Assembly: GCF_001424405.1 (NCBI RefSeq) | Contig: NZ_LMPS01000001.1 | Coordinates: 1,237,999-1,301,998, forward strand | Length of the DNA stretch: 64,000 nucleotides | Direction: 5' to 3' | Source of the DNA: Dyadobacter sp. Leaf189 | Lineage (GTDB): Bacteria; Bacteroidota; Bacteroidia; Cytophagales; Spirosomataceae | Shown here: one piece after another, positions 42,644 through 51,013 of the stretch | Layout: each line of letters starts with the position of its first letter | Position numbering within the stretch: the stretch's first letter is position 1 | Program-made: the position numbers and the translations under genes | Notes under the pieces: model-generated | The model's input: the letters and a program-made list of their open reading frames with translations, nothing else | Database searches by the model: none | What the model was told of the DNA's origin: nothing

Positions 42644-45016
42644 ATGTTCAACAACTATCTTAAAATTGCGTTTCGTAACCTCTGGAAAAATAAGGGTTAC
42701 TCAGCTATTAACATTGTCGGGTTGTCGGTGGGAATGGCGGTGGCTGTGCTGATCGGGCTCTGGGTTTTTGATGAGCTTTCGTTTAATAAGTACCATAAAA
42801 ATTACGACCGCCTGGGCCAGGTCTGGCAGTTCGTCAAATTTGATGTCGAGAAGTCGGCGTACAATGTAGCGCCGGTTCCTTTGGCAGAGGAGCTGCGAAG
42901 TAAGTATCCGGACTTTGAAAAGGTCAGTCTTTCCGGATTCAAATCAGCGATTTTATCTGCCGGAGAAAAGAAGTTTGAGCAGACCGGCCAGTATGTCGAG
43001 CCTGATTTCATCGGGATGATGGGCGTGAAAATTGTTGCAGGTACCGGCAGCAATTTTGCAGATATCAATTCAATTCTGCTTTCAGAATCGCTGGCCAGAT
43101 CATTTTTCGGAGCTGAAAATCCGCTTAACAGAATGATCAGGATTAACAACAAGGAAGAAGTAAAAGTAGCAGGGATTTATGAAGATATGCCGTCGAGCAG
43201 CAGTTTTAAGGAAGCGTCTTTTCTTGCTCCCTGGAAGTTGCTGGTTTCAATGGATAACTATGCGAGAAGCGCTTCCACACAATGGGACGAAAATTCATTT
43301 CAGGTATATGTACAGCTGAAAGAAGGAGCTGATTTCGGTAAGGTATCTTCCAAGATCAAAGAAACGAGAATGAAAAGGGATGATCCGCCTGCTTACCATC
43401 CCGAGTTTTTCATTCATCCGATGAGCAGCTGGCACTTGTACTCGGATTTTCAAAACGGGATCAACACAGGCGGGATGATCACGTTTGTCTGGCTGTTTGG
43501 TACAATAGGTGTATTTGTGCTTTTGCTTGCTTGTATCAACTTTATGAACCTGAGTACGGCGCGGTCAGAGAAGCGGGCGAAGGAAGTAGGTATCCGGAAG
43601 GCAATTGGCTCGTTGCGGCAGCAGCTGATCAGTCAGTTCTTTTGTGAATCGTTCCTGGTGGTATTTATCGCGTTTTCCATTTCCATTCTGTTGGTCGCAT
43701 TGTCGCTGCCGATGTTCAATCAGGTGGCAGAAAAGGAAATAACATTGCCTGTGGCAAATCTGCGTTTCTGGATCGCCGGACTTGGTTTCAGTGCAATAAC
43801 TGCATTGATCTCGGGCAGTTATCCCGCGTTTTACCTCTCCTCATTTCAGCCATTGAAAGTTTTGAAAGGGACCTTCAGAGTTGGCAAGCTTGCATTGATT
43901 CCGCGCAAAGTACTGGTGGTGCTGCAATTTACAGTTTCAGTCACTTTGATAGCAGGTACGATCATTGTTTTCAGACAAATAGAATTTGCCAAAGACAGGC
44001 CGGTGGGTTACAACAGGGAAGGTTTGATTGAAGTGGAGATGAGCACTCCTGACTTGTACAACCACTATAATGCACTGAAAAACGAGCTGCTTGGTTCCGG
44101 CGCAGTTTCCGCATTCTCTGAATCAAGCGGCTCTTTGACAGTACAGTATGGGGGTACCACCAATATTTCCTGGGCTGGTAAAGCATCCGGGTCTCAGCCG
44201 CTGATTATGTCCAACTCAGTAACGCACGATTACGGTAAAACGGTAGGATGGAAGCTAAAAGCCGGAAGGGACTTTTCCCGGGATTTCTCAACAGACTCCT
44301 CCGCCATTATCCTGAACGAAACCGCTGCAAAACTGATGGGATTCAAAAAGCCACTTGAAGCCGTTGTTAAATTGAACGGTAGAGAATTCAGGGTGATCGG
44401 AGTGATTGAAAATATGATCAAGGAATCACCTTTTTCGGAAGTAAGTCCATCATTTTTCGTGATTAACTATACTGGAGTGAATATGATCAATATGCGCTTA
44501 TCAGGCACATTGGGCATAAGCCAGTCACTTGCACGTATCGAAAACGTATTCAAAAAGTTCAGTCCGGGCAGTCCGTTTGAGTACCGCTTTGTGGACAAGG
44601 AGTTTTTAAAGAAGTTTGGCGAAGAAGAGCGGATCGCACGTTTGGCTTCATTTTTCACATTGCTCGCAATCTTCATTTCATGTCTCGGACTCTTCGGGTT
44701 GTCTTCGTTTGTAGCCGAGCAACGGACCAAGGAAATAGGAGTTCGAAAGGTGCTAGGTGCTTCCGTGGCGAATCTTTGGCAACTGCTTTCTCGTGATTTC
44801 GTCTTTCTGGTTATGTTATCCTGCCTTATATCCTGTCCGATTGCAGGGTATTTCATGGAAAGCTGGCTGGACCACTACACGTACCGCGAGCCGATCTCCT
44901 GGTGGGTATTCGGATTAACAGGCTGCGGTGCGCTCCTGATCACACTGCTGACAGTAAGTTACCAGGCAATCAAAGCCGCACTTGTTGACCCTGTGCGGAG
45001 TTTGAGAAGTGAGTGA
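42644..45016 (+). CDS. FtsX/MacB-type ABC permease O
   Basis: A 790-residue permease starting MFNNYLKIAFRNLWKNK. The motifs are RAKEVGIRKAIGS and RTKEIGVRKVLGAS. It is the closest relative of permease H in the array: both have L-I-G-L-W-V-[FW]-D-E-L-S-[FY]-N-K-Y-H-K-N-Y-D-R and P-M-S-[SR]-W-H-L-Y-S-D-F. It departs from the family at G-V-I-E-N-M-I-K, where most have G-V-V-K-D-F-H-F. The tail is DPVRSLRSE, with D for N. Confidence 0.95.
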   Translation: MFNNYLKIAFRNLWKNKGYSAINIVGLSVGMAVAVLIGLWVFDELSFNKYHKNYDRLGQVWQFVKFDVEKSAYNVAPVPLAEELRSKYPDFEKVSLSGFKSAILSAGEKKFEQTGQYVEPDFIGMMGVKIVAGTGSNFADINSILLSESLARSFFGAENPLNRMIRINNKEEVKVAGIYEDMPSSSSFKEASFLAPWKLLVSMDNYARSASTQWDENSFQVYVQLKEGADFGKVSSKIKETRMKRDDPPAYHPEFFIHPMSSWHLYSDFQNGINTGGMITFVWLFGTIGVFVLLLACINFMNLSTARSEKRAKEVGIRKAIGSLRQQLISQFFCESFLVVFIAFSISILLVALSLPMFNQVAEKEITLPVANLRFWIAGLGFSAITALISGSYPAFYLSSFQPLKVLKGTFRVGKLALIPRKVLVVLQFTVSVTLIAGTIIVFRQIEFAKDRPVGYNREGLIEVEMSTPDLYNHYNALKNELLGSGAVSAFSESSGSLTVQYGGTTNISWAGKASGSQPLIMSNSVTHDYGKTVGWKLKAGRDFSRDFSTDSSAIILNETAAKLMGFKKPLEAVVKLNGREFRVIGVIENMIKESPFSEVSPSFFVINYTGVNMINMRLSGTLGISQSLARIENVFKKFSPGSPFEYRFVDKEFLKKFGEEERIARLASFFTLLAIFISCLGLFGLSSFVAEQRTKEIGVRKVLGASVANLWQLLSRDFVFLVMLSCLISCPIAGYFMESWLDHYTYREPISWWVFGLTGCGALLITLLTVSYQAIKAALVDPVRSLRSE

Positions 45017-45083
45017 AATAAAGGAGGAAAGGGAGGATGGAGGAAGTCCCTTTCCTCCCCTTATTCCCTTTCCTCCTTTTCCT
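45017..45083. repeat. Purine/pyrimidine inverted-repeat spacer after permease O
   Basis: AGGAGGAAAGGGAGGATGGAGG is followed after a few bases by CCTTTCCTCC-type pyrimidines. AAAGGAGGAAAGGGA pairs with TCCCTTTCCTCCTTT exactly (15 bp). Because the next gene is not a permease, this copy may end block 4. Confidence 0.8.
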
Positions 45084-45177
45084 AAAACCTATAGGAGTAA
45101 TTAGGGCTTTTTGAGGCTTTGCGCATAGATATACATTGCAAGCTCTTATCTTGCAGTATATTACTTCATCTAGCAAG

Positions 45178-46677
45178 ATGCCTCTGCCCAGAATATTTAC
45201 AATCACATTTATAGCGATCGCAATGCTGTGGTCGGTCTGCTCATACGGGCAAAGAAAACCCTTACCAGCTCATTTGTCGGCACAGGCAGAGCTTGGCGTG
45301 ATCGCCGCCTCCAATGAAACTACACCGTTCTGGCTACGTACCAATCAGTTTGGTATCATTCCTACTGACGCTCCGGCGGCATTGCTGTCTGCTGCGCTGC
45401 GCAGGAACTATGTTTTTTATGATAGCCTCAGTAAAAAGGCACGCAAGTTCGACTGGAGTGCCTCTGTAAAGCCCGTATTGGTTTATTCCAAAGCAAACGA
45501 CGCCAAAGTGCTGTTGCCCGAGGCTTACGCCAGTGTGCGTTTCAAAAATGTTGAGCTTTATGCCGGCAGGAGAATGGAGCTGATGGGACTCGGGGATTCT
45601 ACGCTGAGTATGGGCTTTTACTCCGGCTCCGGAAATGCATTGCCGATACCCAAAGTGCAGATTGGTACCATTGGTTTTACACCTCTCAAATTCACGAAAA
45701 ATTTCCTCGCGATCCACGCCGGCTTCTCACACGGCTGGTTTGCTACCAACTACCTTGAAGGTGTGCGTTTGCACCAGAAGTTTATGTATTTCCGGTTCGG
45801 AAAGCCCAAATCGAATGTGAAGGTATACGCCGGTCTTAACCACAACGTGCTTTGGGCCGGGCAGGCCGATTATCTGAAAAATGAGCCAGACCTGGCCAAA
45901 GACGGCAAATTCCCATCTTCATGGAGCCTTTATCCGAACATTGTATTTGCCTATACTCCTAAAAACTGGTACGAGAAAAATGGTTACGGCGCATTTGACA
46001 GTTACCGCCTTGGTAACCACCTGGGGAGCTATGATTTTGGTGTGGAAGCAAAGGTGCTTGGCTATAATATGTTTGTATACCACCAGCACCCGTTTGAGGA
46101 TGTTTCCAGTATGATTTTTAAAAATGTTCCTGACGGGCTTTATGGGATCAGCTTTAAATCGAAGAATGCAGCTGCCGGAAATATGTTCAGACTTACGCGG
46201 CTTACGCTGGAATTCCTGACTACCAAAGATCAGTCCGGGTCGACATTCTATATACCTGGCAGCAAATTCCAGGGAGCTGATAATTACCTGAACCATAGCC
46301 AGTATGTACAGGGATGGTCTTATCAGGGCAATGCGGTGGGGACACCTTTCATTATCCCCGGCAAAGATATGGATCAAAGCAGGCCGAAAAGCGGACGTTT
46401 TTATCCCAACAATCGCGTCAACGTATGGTATGCAGGGGCACAGGCTATTTTAGGTAAATCCTGGCAATTTGGAGTGCGCGGTTCGTTCAGCCGGAACTTC
46501 GGAACCCCCGGCGACAGCTTTGAGCCTCCGCGCAGTCAATTGTCACTTCTGGCATCTGCCGGGTACAAACTTCCCAAGCTAAGGAACACCAGCCTTACAG
46601 CCCGCCTGTCGACCGATAGCGGCGAAATTTTCAGGAACAGCACTGGCGGTTTTCTCGGCATTTCAAGGACCTGGTAG
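45178..46677 (+). CDS. Wzi-family outer membrane beta-barrel protein
   Basis: A 499-residue protein with signal peptide MPLPRIFTITFIAIAMLWSVCSYGQ; the ATG was chosen for the signal, over an in-frame TTG 42 bp upstream. The body is rich in alternating aromatic beta-strands with F-W-L-R-T-N-Q-F-G, Y-A-G-R-R and L-N-H-N-V-L-W-A-G, which I recognise from the capsule-assembly Wzi family of Bacteroidota. In that family the barrel sits in the outer membrane and helps attach or organise surface polysaccharide. No polysaccharide genes are nearby. It ends just before the combined terminator and control region of permease P. Confidence 0.8.
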   Translation: MPLPRIFTITFIAIAMLWSVCSYGQRKPLPAHLSAQAELGVIAASNETTPFWLRTNQFGIIPTDAPAALLSAALRRNYVFYDSLSKKARKFDWSASVKPVLVYSKANDAKVLLPEAYASVRFKNVELYAGRRMELMGLGDSTLSMGFYSGSGNALPIPKVQIGTIGFTPLKFTKNFLAIHAGFSHGWFATNYLEGVRLHQKFMYFRFGKPKSNVKVYAGLNHNVLWAGQADYLKNEPDLAKDGKFPSSWSLYPNIVFAYTPKNWYEKNGYGAFDSYRLGNHLGSYDFGVEAKVLGYNMFVYHQHPFEDVSSMIFKNVPDGLYGISFKSKNAAAGNMFRLTRLTLEFLTTKDQSGSTFYIPGSKFQGADNYLNHSQYVQGWSYQGNAVGTPFIIPGKDMDQSRPKSGRFYPNNRVNVWYAGAQAILGKSWQFGVRGSFSRNFGTPGDSFEPPRSQLSLLASAGYKLPKLRNTSLTARLSTDSGEIFRNSTGGFLGISRTW

Positions 46678-46704
46678 CGGGCCGGATTGTCACTGCAATT
46701 TACA

Positions 46705-46749
46705 ATGTTCAAAGGTGGACAAGCCTGTCCGCTTTTGAACATTTTTTTT
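46705..46749 (+). terminator. Terminator after the Wzi-like gene, overlapping the P activator sites
   Basis: A hairpin of ATGTTCAAA with TTTGAACAT, continued inward by GTGGACA with TGTCCGC, has an AGCC loop and eight T. The stem is made of the two palindromic sites of permease P. Confidence 0.85.
46706..46741 (+). promoter_or_regulatory. Tandem 16-bp palindromic sites upstream of permease P
   Basis: TGTTCAAAGGTGGACA (46706-46721) and TGTCCGCTTTTGAACA (46726-46741) both fit TGTYC-N6-GRACA and are exactly 20 bp apart, as before permease E. They start about 150-185 bp upstream of the ATG. Confidence 0.7.
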
Positions 46750-46795
46750 GGTTTATAGTCGCGCAGGCAGTTGTATATGAGGTATTTACAGAGCT

Positions 46796-46810
46796 TGGCA
46801 TAGGTTTGTT
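46796..46810 (+). promoter_or_regulatory. Promoter-like element before permease P
   Basis: TGGCATAGGTTTGTT, 55 bp after the palindromes and about 82 bp before the start, has the same spacing as the element before permease I. It contains TAGGTTTG, a perfect TAnnTTTG box, without a clear -33 partner, as expected for an activator-dependent promoter. Confidence 0.5.
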
Positions 46811-46891
46811 GCAAAAGGTTATTTACATGAAACAGCTTCCCGAAGCGTCACTTTAATCATGTGAGTACAAACCCTTTTTCCTGACAGGCAG

Positions 46892-49291
46892 ATGCTTAAA
46901 AACTACCTCAAAATTGCATTTCGAAACATCTGGAAAAACAAGGTTTTTTCTGCGATCAATATCATCGGTCTGGCAGTAAGTATGGCGGCCTGTATCGTGA
47001 TCATGCTATTTGTGGTTTACGAAAAGAGTTTTGACCGGCAGCACTCAAAAAATATTTACCGCCTCGACGAAGTACAGAAATTTGAAGGAATGGTGGCACC
47101 GCAGAAAGTGGCACTTTCTATGTTCCCGATGGGCCCGACCCTCAAAAATGAATACCCGGAGATCCGCAACTACACACGCGTCAACGCAAGTACCGACATG
47201 CTCGTTATGCGGGGACAAAAGAAGGTGGAGCTACCAAGAATCCTCTGGGCTGATTCCAGCTTTTTCAGCCTGTTTGATTTCAGGCTGCTGGAAGGAGAGC
47301 GCGAAAATGTACTTAAAGAGCCAAATACCGTGGTGTTATCCCGGGAATATGCCACCAACATTTTCGGGAACGAAGATCCGATCGGCAAGACGATCAACCA
47401 CTACGGGAGCGATACACTTGCTTTGAAGGTGACCGGAATCATGGAAAATGTACCTGCCAATTCCCACCTGCAGTTTGACGCATTGTTCTCGTTCAGTTCA
47501 ATCACGCGCCCCGATTTCATGGACAACTGGGGCGGCAACTGGCTGGTCACTTATCTTGAACTTGCACCTGGTACCAACGTCGCCAGCCTTGAAAGGAAGT
47601 TCCCTTCCTTTTTGCAAAAGCACATGAAAGGAGATAACTGGAAGTTCTATGAGCTCTTTTTACAACCGCTCGCCGAAGTGCATGCGAAGTCCACCGACAT
47701 CACGCACGATTACATCAACTTCCAGAAATTCGATCAGAAATACACTTATATCTTCTCATTGATCGCGCTGATCGTACTGGTTATTGCGTGTGTGAACTTC
47801 ATGAACTTGTCAACCGCACGGTCTACCGGCCGGGCCAAAGAGGTAGGTATCCGTAAGTCCATTGGCGCGCAGCGCTTGCAGCTTTCCGGTCAGTTTTTGG
47901 GCGAATCTATTCTGCTATGCATGATTTCGCTGGTGCTCGCTGTATTGATCGTCAAGCTGCTGCTTCCATCCGTCTCGGATTTCAGTCAGCGAAAGCTCGA
48001 TTTTTCTATTTTCACCAATCTGCGCCTGTTGCTGATTGTACTGGGCGGAACGGTGCTGATCGGTATTTTCTCCGGACTTTACCCGGCCGCATTTCTCTCC
48101 GCATTCGAGCCGATCAAGGTTTTAAAAGGTACTTTACGCACTGGCAAAAGCACGTTCAGGAGTGCATTGGTGATCACGCAGTTTACCAGCGCCGTTTTCC
48201 TGATTATCGCCACGGGTTTCGCTGTGCGGCAGCTTCGTTTTATGGTTACAAAAGATCCGGGTTTTGATAAGGAACAAGTAATTATTATCCCGCTCGATTC
48301 GAAGTCAGGTCCCAAATACGCCTCGCTCAAACAGGAGCTGCTCACCAGTCCTTTCGTGGAGTCGGTCACAGGTTCGCAGCAGCGGCTGGGCAACAATTTT
48401 CACCAGACCGGGGTAAGGTTCCAGGGCACGGGACCGGTGAAGGAAATCGCATCGTCACAGGTGATTGTGGATCCCGACTATCTCAAACTATACAAGATCA
48501 AGCTGATCGCCGGACGGAATTTTGAAGATACGCCGGGCGATAATGCAAAAACCTATATTATCAACGAGGCACTTGCCAAAAAGCTGCTGCAGGAAGAGCC
48601 GACTTTAACCTTGCAATCGCTGATTGGAAAACGGTTTGGTTTCGGCGGAATGGATTCGCTTTCTACCATAGTTGGCGTGGCGGAAGATTTCAATTTCAAT
48701 TCTCTTCACCATAAAATAGAAACCTTGTGCCTGTTCAACCAAAAAGACTGGGGCTATTCCGAAATGTCCGTGCGGATCAAAGGTACCCAGAATGAGCAGG
48801 CTATATCGGCTATCAAAGCGCAATGGACGCGGATCGTACCCGACCAGCCTTTTACGTATTCATTCCTCGACGAACATTTCGCCGAACTTTACCGCGCCGA
48901 TACGCAGGTGAGCGAAATCGTAGGTATACTGGCTGGCTTGGCGGTATTCATTTCCTGTCTGGGTCTGTTCGGTTTGGCTTCTTACTCCGCCGAGCGGCGT
49001 TTCAAGGAGATAGGCGTACGGAAAGTAATGGGCGCTTCGGTCGCAGGTATTGTGGCGCTGCTTTCGGGTGATTTTATCAGACTGGTGATTGTGTCAATCC
49101 TGATCGCCTCGCCGCTCGCCTGGTGGGCTGTCTCCACGTGGCTGCACGATTTTGCTTACCGCATCGATGTGGAATGGGGCATATTCCTGAGTGCTGCGGT
49201 ACTCGCCGTGCTCGTTGCATTGGCGACGATCAGCTTCCAGAGTATCAAGGCCGCATTGATGAACCCGGTCAAGTCGCTGCGTTCGGAATAG
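46892..49291 (+). CDS. FtsX/MacB-type ABC permease P
   Basis: A 799-residue permease starting MLKNYLKIAFRNIWKNK. The motifs are RAKEVGIRKSIGA and RFKEIGVRKVMGAS, the second preceded by L-A-S-Y-S-A-E-R. TM1 has IIGLAVSMAACIVIMLFVVYEKS, with V-Y-E-K in place of the usual D-E-L-S. The second periplasmic domain has G-V-A-E-D-F-N-F. It ends NPVKSLRSE. It is a single-gene block, separated from O by the Wzi-like gene, with its own tandem palindromes and promoter-like element. Confidence 0.95.
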   Translation: MLKNYLKIAFRNIWKNKVFSAINIIGLAVSMAACIVIMLFVVYEKSFDRQHSKNIYRLDEVQKFEGMVAPQKVALSMFPMGPTLKNEYPEIRNYTRVNASTDMLVMRGQKKVELPRILWADSSFFSLFDFRLLEGERENVLKEPNTVVLSREYATNIFGNEDPIGKTINHYGSDTLALKVTGIMENVPANSHLQFDALFSFSSITRPDFMDNWGGNWLVTYLELAPGTNVASLERKFPSFLQKHMKGDNWKFYELFLQPLAEVHAKSTDITHDYINFQKFDQKYTYIFSLIALIVLVIACVNFMNLSTARSTGRAKEVGIRKSIGAQRLQLSGQFLGESILLCMISLVLAVLIVKLLLPSVSDFSQRKLDFSIFTNLRLLLIVLGGTVLIGIFSGLYPAAFLSAFEPIKVLKGTLRTGKSTFRSALVITQFTSAVFLIIATGFAVRQLRFMVTKDPGFDKEQVIIIPLDSKSGPKYASLKQELLTSPFVESVTGSQQRLGNNFHQTGVRFQGTGPVKEIASSQVIVDPDYLKLYKIKLIAGRNFEDTPGDNAKTYIINEALAKKLLQEEPTLTLQSLIGKRFGFGGMDSLSTIVGVAEDFNFNSLHHKIETLCLFNQKDWGYSEMSVRIKGTQNEQAISAIKAQWTRIVPDQPFTYSFLDEHFAELYRADTQVSEIVGILAGLAVFISCLGLFGLASYSAERRFKEIGVRKVMGASVAGIVALLSGDFIRLVIVSILIASPLAWWAVSTWLHDFAYRIDVEWGIFLSAAVLAVLVALATISFQSIKAALMNPVKSLRSE

Positions 49292-49350
49292 TGTTCCGGT
49301 ACAAGTAAATGTTGGTTTGAACTTAAAATGAACATTAATATAGCAATCTC

Positions 49351-49638
49351 ATGAGCCACATTGCCATTCCAATCCCACCGCTTCAGGGGAAGCAGGAGAT
49401 TAAAGTTGAAGTGACGATCAATGGAATTAAACAAAACTTATTTTACCGGGTCGAGCTGTTTTACTGGGAAGATTGCTCCAACCCCGTAGCGCATCGCGCC
49501 GACTGCATTAGTGAAATGCTGTCGCACCACGATCCCGACTGGACGGTGTACTACATAGGCGCGCCCACCGACGAGTTTGTGCCCATTACGTTTGTTAAAA
49601 AAGAAAGCAGAAACCTGTTAAGAGAAGCTATCGCGTAA
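49351..49638 (+). CDS. Small hypothetical protein
   Basis: A 95-residue cytoplasmic protein without signal or membrane segment. It reads I-P-P-L-Q-G-K-Q-E-I-K-V-E-V-T-I-N-G, then an aromatic stretch V-E-L-F-Y-W-E-D-C, and ends P-I-T-F-V-K-K-E-S. The alternating pattern suggests a small beta-rich fold. I do not recognise the family. It lies 59 bp after permease P and could be co-transcribed with it, but a separate promoter cannot be excluded. Confidence 0.6.
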   Translation: MSHIAIPIPPLQGKQEIKVEVTINGIKQNLFYRVELFYWEDCSNPVAHRADCISEMLSHHDPDWTVYYIGAPTDEFVPITFVKKESRNLLREAIA

Positions 49639-49670
49639 ACACTACATCTTTCAGATTAAGGAAATCTTTA

Positions 49671-49728
49671 TTTGCATCATTGTTGCATTTGTGGTTATCG
49701 AACCTATATTTGCATCATTGTTGCATTT
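49671..49728 (+). promoter_or_regulatory. Promoter with two identical 20-bp operator-like repeats
   Basis: TTTGCATCATTGTTGCATTT occurs at 49671-49690 and again at 49709-49728, 38 bp apart. A Bacteroidota promoter runs through them: GTTG (49682-49685), 19 bp, TATATTTG (49705-49712). Both repeats cover promoter elements, so binding would repress. Given the zinc-chaperone-like product, a Zur-type regulator is a reasonable but unproven candidate. Confidence 0.65.
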
Positions 49729-49740
49729 AAAGGTTTTTTT

Positions 49741-50949
49741 ATGAAAAAGGGTTTATTCAAAAGTTTGTTGATCGCTGCGGCACTGCTGAGCTTTACTGCC
49801 TGCGATAATGACAATGAAAAGGAAGTGGAGCCGGAGCTCGAAATGGAGCACCGTTTTGTGCGCATCCTGGTAAATGATGAAGTTTCCAACGAGGTATCGC
49901 TGGTGGATCCTCAGAAGCTGACCGCCGAAAAGTTTACGGCCGGTTTCCCTAAATCTGCATTGTACCGCACCGCGGCGGGAAGGTTTGGTGCCCTGGTTAA
50001 TGGAACCAATAATCATGTGCAGCTCTTTGACACAGGTTTGGAAGGGCACGGCGACCATGTGGATGTAAAAGGTACCCCCAAGTTTGGCGCATTGATCGGA
50101 GATGGAAACAAGCCGACACACTTCAAGAGCAAGGGTGACGAGATTATTACATTCAATGACGGTGACGGCACATTGAGCATTGCGCAGCAGGCGGATTTTC
50201 ATACAACCGGCGCGAAAATGAAGCTGATCAATGCGGGGAATGTGGCCCACCACGGCGCTATGACCAAGTTTGACAATGGAACTTATGCGATCACCGAGAA
50301 GGACGGTTCAGTTGCAGGGAGTTTGCCGGAGCGTGTTAAAATCATTGATGGTACCGGGAAAACCGTACATCCTTCCAGCATTCAGACGAAAGGTATTCAT
50401 GGAAATGCGTCGAATGGACATACTTCGGTTTTCGGCTCGGCGAGCGGAATACTGGTAGTCGACCAGTCGGGTGCACAAAAGCTGATCCCGCACCCTGCCG
50501 ACTTTGGCGATGCCTGGTTTGGCAGTATTTTCGAGGCGGCGGGTGTTGGCAAGTTTGTAGGCTTTACGGCTGCAAAGGGTGCTTTTCTTATTGATGTTGA
50601 CAAAGGCGAGGTGAAGCCGGTGCTGGCCAGCGCGGATATTATGCAGGCAAAGATAGACCTGGCCGGCAAGAACCTGGTCGCATTGATGTACAATGGAGAA
50701 GTGAAGCTGTTTGACCTCGCGACGGGAGCAGAGAAAGTGAGCGGAATGGTGATTTCTCCGGTTGCGAGAAACGAAACGCAAAAACCGCAGGTAGAAGCGA
50801 CCGCCAGGTACATGTATATCACCCAGCCTAAATCGGGGGAGCTTCTGCAGATCAGTACTGCAAACCTGGCCCGCATTCAACGCGTCAAAGTGTCGGGAAC
50901 ACCTTACCGGCTCAGTATTCTTGGATTTGAATCCAGCGAAGGACATTGA
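49741..50949 (+). CDS. AztD-like zinc metallochaperone lipoprotein
   Basis: A 402-residue lipoprotein: signal MKKGLFKSLLIAAALLSFTAC with the lipobox cysteine at residue 21. The body has repeated blade-like strands as in a beta-propeller. It has clustered metal-ligand candidates: E-M-E-H, G-H-G-D-H-V, P-T-H-F, A-H-H-G and I-H-G-N-A-S-N-G-H. Their order and spacing agree with what I recall of AztD, the periplasmic zinc chaperone that feeds a zinc ABC importer in Proteobacteria. No zinc importer genes are adjacent. Start was set at the lipoprotein signal rather than at an upstream in-frame codon inside the operator. Confidence 0.75.
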   Translation: MKKGLFKSLLIAAALLSFTACDNDNEKEVEPELEMEHRFVRILVNDEVSNEVSLVDPQKLTAEKFTAGFPKSALYRTAAGRFGALVNGTNNHVQLFDTGLEGHGDHVDVKGTPKFGALIGDGNKPTHFKSKGDEIITFNDGDGTLSIAQQADFHTTGAKMKLINAGNVAHHGAMTKFDNGTYAITEKDGSVAGSLPERVKIIDGTGKTVHPSSIQTKGIHGNASNGHTSVFGSASGILVVDQSGAQKLIPHPADFGDAWFGSIFEAAGVGKFVGFTAAKGAFLIDVDKGEVKPVLASADIMQAKIDLAGKNLVALMYNGEVKLFDLATGAEKVSGMVISPVARNETQKPQVEATARYMYITQPKSGELLQISTANLARIQRVKVSGTPYRLSILGFESSEGH

Positions 50950-50953
50950 TAAT

Positions 50954-51002
50954 GTTGCAATCTGTAGGCATAATTAACATTGCCGACAGATTGCAACTTT
51001 TT
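50954..51002. terminator. Terminator between AztD-like and CBM9-like genes
   Basis: GTTGCAATCTGT and ACAGATTGCAAC are perfect 12-bp arms, with an inner GGCA/TGCC stem, followed by a T-run. It serves the + strand gene and possibly the convergent operon too. Confidence 0.9.
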
Positions 51003-51013
51003 ACATTCAATCC

